Origin: JAXHMM01 sp964528445 | Lineage (GTDB): Bacteria > Bacteroidota > Rhodothermia > Balneolales > Balneolaceae | Direction of reading: 5' to 3' | DNA length: 64,000 nt | Assembly: GCA_964528445.1 (NCBI GenBank) | Contig: CAZGSL010000003.1 | Span: 33,654 to 97,653, forward strand | Part shown: positions 62,365-64,000 of the stretch, in pieces | Layout: every line of letters begins with the position of its first letter | Position numbering within the stretch: the stretch's first letter is position 1 | The notes under the pieces: generated by a model | The model's database searches: none | The model's input: the letters and a program-made list of their open reading frames with translations, nothing else | What the model was told of the DNA's origin: nothing | Program-made: the position numbers and the translations under genes

Positions 62365-63498
62365 GTGGCTGGCTCACCCAACACCAACGGGGTTACGCTG
62401 GTAACCACAAAGAAGGAACGCAAGGCTTTCCTGGAATTTCCCTACCGTCACTACAGGGACGACAAGCACTGGATACCCCCTCTCAAGATCGAGCAGAAGA
62501 AGCTCATCGACACCGACAAGAATCCCTTCTATGACAACGCGGATATCGCCCTCTTCCTGGCCGAACAGAACGGGGAGATCTGCGGGCGCATCGCCGCCAT
62601 AGAGGACCGCCGCTACAACGAACACCACGGTACGGCCACCGGTTTTTTCGGCTTCTACGAGTGTATTGACGATCAGGCGGTCACCGACCTGCTCTTCCGG
62701 GTGGCAGCCGACTGGATGCGGGAGCGGGGCCTGACCGGGATGATGGGCCCGGCGAATCCCAGCATGATGGACGAAATCGGCATCCTGGTGGACGGCTTCG
62801 AGTACGATCCCAGCTTCCTGATGCCTTACCACAAGAGGTACTACGACCGGCTGCTCAAGGGGGCGGGGCTGGAAAAGGAGATGGATATGTACGCCTACCG
62901 GGTCAACCAGGACATGGTGTCGCTGGACCGGATCAGGCGGGCGGAAAAGATCGTTTACCACCGCCTCCCGAGCCTGGATATACGGGAGATTAACCTGTGG
63001 AAACTGGACCAGGAAATACAGATCGTCCGCCGCATCTTCAATGAGGCGTGGTCGGATAACTGGGGATTCATCCCGCTCACCGAGGAGGAGCTTGCCTATA
63101 TGGCCAGCGACCTGAAGATGATACTGGATTCGAAGTTCGCCCATATCGCCGAGGTGGAAGGGGAGCCGGTAGCCTTCTCCATCGCGCTGCCCGACCTTAA
63201 CCAAGTGCTGAAGAAGATGGACGGCACGCTCTTTCCCACCGGCATTTTCAAGCTGCTCTGGCACAAGCGCAAGATCGACCGGGTTCGCACCGCCCTGATG
63301 GGTGTTTCGCCCGCCTACCAGGGCAAGGGGATCGACGCGCTGCTGCACAAGGAGGCGATCATGAACGGGCGGGAAGCGGGGGTTTACTCCTCGGAGCTCA
63401 GCTGGGTGCTCGAGACCAACACCAACATGATGCGCGTGGCGGAACGGCTCGGCGCCCGAATCGAAAAAACCTACCGGATGTACCGCAGGGAGCTGTAG
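62365..63498 (+). CDS. GNAT-fold protein, possible bacterial ceramide synthase
   Basis: 377 residues, GTG start 4 nt after spt. The N-half (about 14-190) and C-half (about 195-377) each have features of an N-acyltransferase fold; the C-half has VSPAYQGKGIDALLHKEAIMNG, an acyl-CoA pyrophosphate loop of the Q/RxxGxG/A type, and ETNTNMMRVAERLGARIEKTYRMYRR, a GNAT ending. Caulobacter makes ceramide with a GNAT-like N-acyltransferase (bCerS), so position after spt suggests the same; the exact orthology is not tested. Confidence 0.75.
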   Translation: MAGSPNTNGVTLVTTKKERKAFLEFPYRHYRDDKHWIPPLKIEQKKLIDTDKNPFYDNADIALFLAEQNGEICGRIAAIEDRRYNEHHGTATGFFGFYECIDDQAVTDLLFRVAADWMRERGLTGMMGPANPSMMDEIGILVDGFEYDPSFLMPYHKRYYDRLLKGAGLEKEMDMYAYRVNQDMVSLDRIRRAEKIVYHRLPSLDIREINLWKLDQEIQIVRRIFNEAWSDNWGFIPLTEEELAYMASDLKMILDSKFAHIAEVEGEPVAFSIALPDLNQVLKKMDGTLFPTGIFKLLWHKRKIDRVRTALMGVSPAYQGKGIDALLHKEAIMNGREAGVYSSELSWVLETNTNMMRVAERLGARIEKTYRMYRREL

Positions 63499-63569
63499 GA
63501 AAGCCGGGTGTGCGAACCGCAGCCGATAATGAGCAGAAACAAGACACAAGTGCCGGCAACGTGTTTCAT
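63471..63569 (-). CDS. 32-residue lipoprotein ORF (small gene or remnant)
   Basis: Starts 11 nt after the stop of the propeller gene and overlaps the last 28 nt of the GNAT-like gene on the other strand. MKH, a hydrophobic stretch and the lipobox I-I-G-C17 form a full lipoprotein signal peptide, then only 15 residues (GSHTRLSYSSLRYIR) before TAG. It may be a very small lipoprotein, or the surviving front of a second propeller lipoprotein whose body is lost. Confidence 0.45.
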   Translation of the reverse strand: MKHVAGTCVLFLLIIGCGSHTRLSYSSLRYIR

Positions 63570-63580
63570 GCGATCAAGGG

Positions 63581-64000
63581 TTATTCGGTTTGTGCCTGCA
63601 GCGTGATTTCGTAACGGACCACCTTCCTGTCGATATCAAATCCCTCGCCCTCGCTGACCCGCACGTAGAGATGCCCGTTTTTGACCGTTTCCAGGCGCTC
63701 TTCGTTGTTCCATGAAAACCGGGCCAGCAGTTCGCCTTCGCCGGACAACACCCACCACTGCCTGATCTCCTTGTCGTCGGGAATGGTGGAGACCCAGATC
63801 CGGCGCTCGTCGTCCACGAACAGCCTCTCCAGGGCCGGCCAGCTGCCGGGAATCTCCTCCTTGGGAAACCGGTCGTACAGCTCCCGGCTGTAGCGTTCGA
63901 GCATTTCACTCGTTTCCACCGGGTCGTTTTCGTACGGGTACCAGATGGCGCGCCGGTACTCCCCGTCCGCGTCATAAATCCGGATCAGGAACTCCCCCGT
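63581..64000 (-). CDS. 6-bladed beta-propeller protein (C-terminal part)
   Basis: The frame is open to the window edge, so only the last 139 residues are seen. Blade-like repeats: FLIRIYDADGEYRRAIWYP, RLFVDDERRIWVSTIP and WWVLSGEGELLARFSW, then a C-terminal LYVRVSEGEGFDIDRKVVRYEI. This looks like the end of the 6-bladed propeller lipoproteins common in Bacteroidota. Function unknown. The small lipoprotein ORF follows after 11 nt. Confidence 0.75.
   Translation of the reverse strand, partial: TGEFLIRIYDADGEYRRAIWYPYENDPVETSEMLERYSRELYDRFPKEEIPGSWPALERLFVDDERRIWVSTIPDDKEIRQWWVLSGEGELLARFSWNNEERLETVKNGHLYVRVSEGEGFDIDRKVVRYEITLQAQTE

Overview
The window is about 64 kb of high-GC (roughly 60% by eye), densely packed bacterial chromosome from a draft or metagenomic assembly, with two 100-N scaffold gaps at 29779-29878 and 44457-44556. 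The gene set points to a Gram-negative member of the Bacteroidota/Rhodothermota side, most like the Balneolia. The signs are BamA followed by several OmpH genes, a DUF3857 protein, serine palmitoyltransferase, TIGR02757, and promoters of the TTTG-N19-21-TAnnTTTG kind. The lineage call is inference; no 16S gene is present. I saw no tRNA, rRNA, CRISPR array, insertion sequence or prophage. No gene-free stretch exceeds 300 bases; the longest, 15741-16030, is described with the recA leader.

Layout. 1-3.2 kb: 3' part of bamA and three tandem OmpH/Skp genes. 3.2-5.0 kb: a lone vWA protein and rnhB. 5.1-15.7 kb (minus strand): recA-recX-AI-2E permease-purN-purH, then mreB-mreC-mreD-mrdA-rodA. 16-21.6 kb: kynureninase-like enzyme, BadF-type sugar kinase, TatD, PdxB and pyrimidine-nucleoside phosphorylase. 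21.7-27.6 kb: a six-gene operon of PspA, a half-length PspA paralogue, a membrane-anchored coiled-coil protein, enoyl-CoA hydratase, a CorC-type transporter and an AAA+ ATPase. 27.8-34.4 kb: a TetR-controlled TolC/adaptor/double-ATPase/double-permease ABC exporter of the YbhGFSR type. 34.4-44.4 kb: xseA, pyrC, a DUF3857 protein with a dead transglutaminase core, tsaB, accD without its zinc cysteines, obgE, dprA and rpoN. 44.5-48 kb: a membrane protein cut by a gap, an Lrp regulator and serS. 48-49 kb: a VapBC-like toxin-antitoxin island between two 74-bp direct repeats. 49-57.6 kb: dusB, class I aldolase, a flippase-like membrane protein, radA, rpsU, TIGR02757, mutY and a propeller/Ig-like secreted protein. 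57.6-64 kb: a probable sphingolipid locus (extended SDR, two GT4 glycosyltransferases, serine palmitoyltransferase, GNAT-like protein), then a 32-codon lipoprotein ORF and the end of a 6-bladed propeller gene.

Most of the window is housekeeping (cell shape, DNA repair and recombination, purine and pyrimidine synthesis, envelope biogenesis). The parts most likely to hold new biology are the PspA/half-PspA/membrane coiled-coil/AAA+ operon, read here as a candidate ESCRT-III-like membrane-remodelling module with its own ATPase; the compact sphingolipid cluster with a perfect Bacteroidota-type promoter before spt; and two proteins whose textbook functional residues are all replaced (AccD zinc ribbon, DUF3857 transglutaminase triad).
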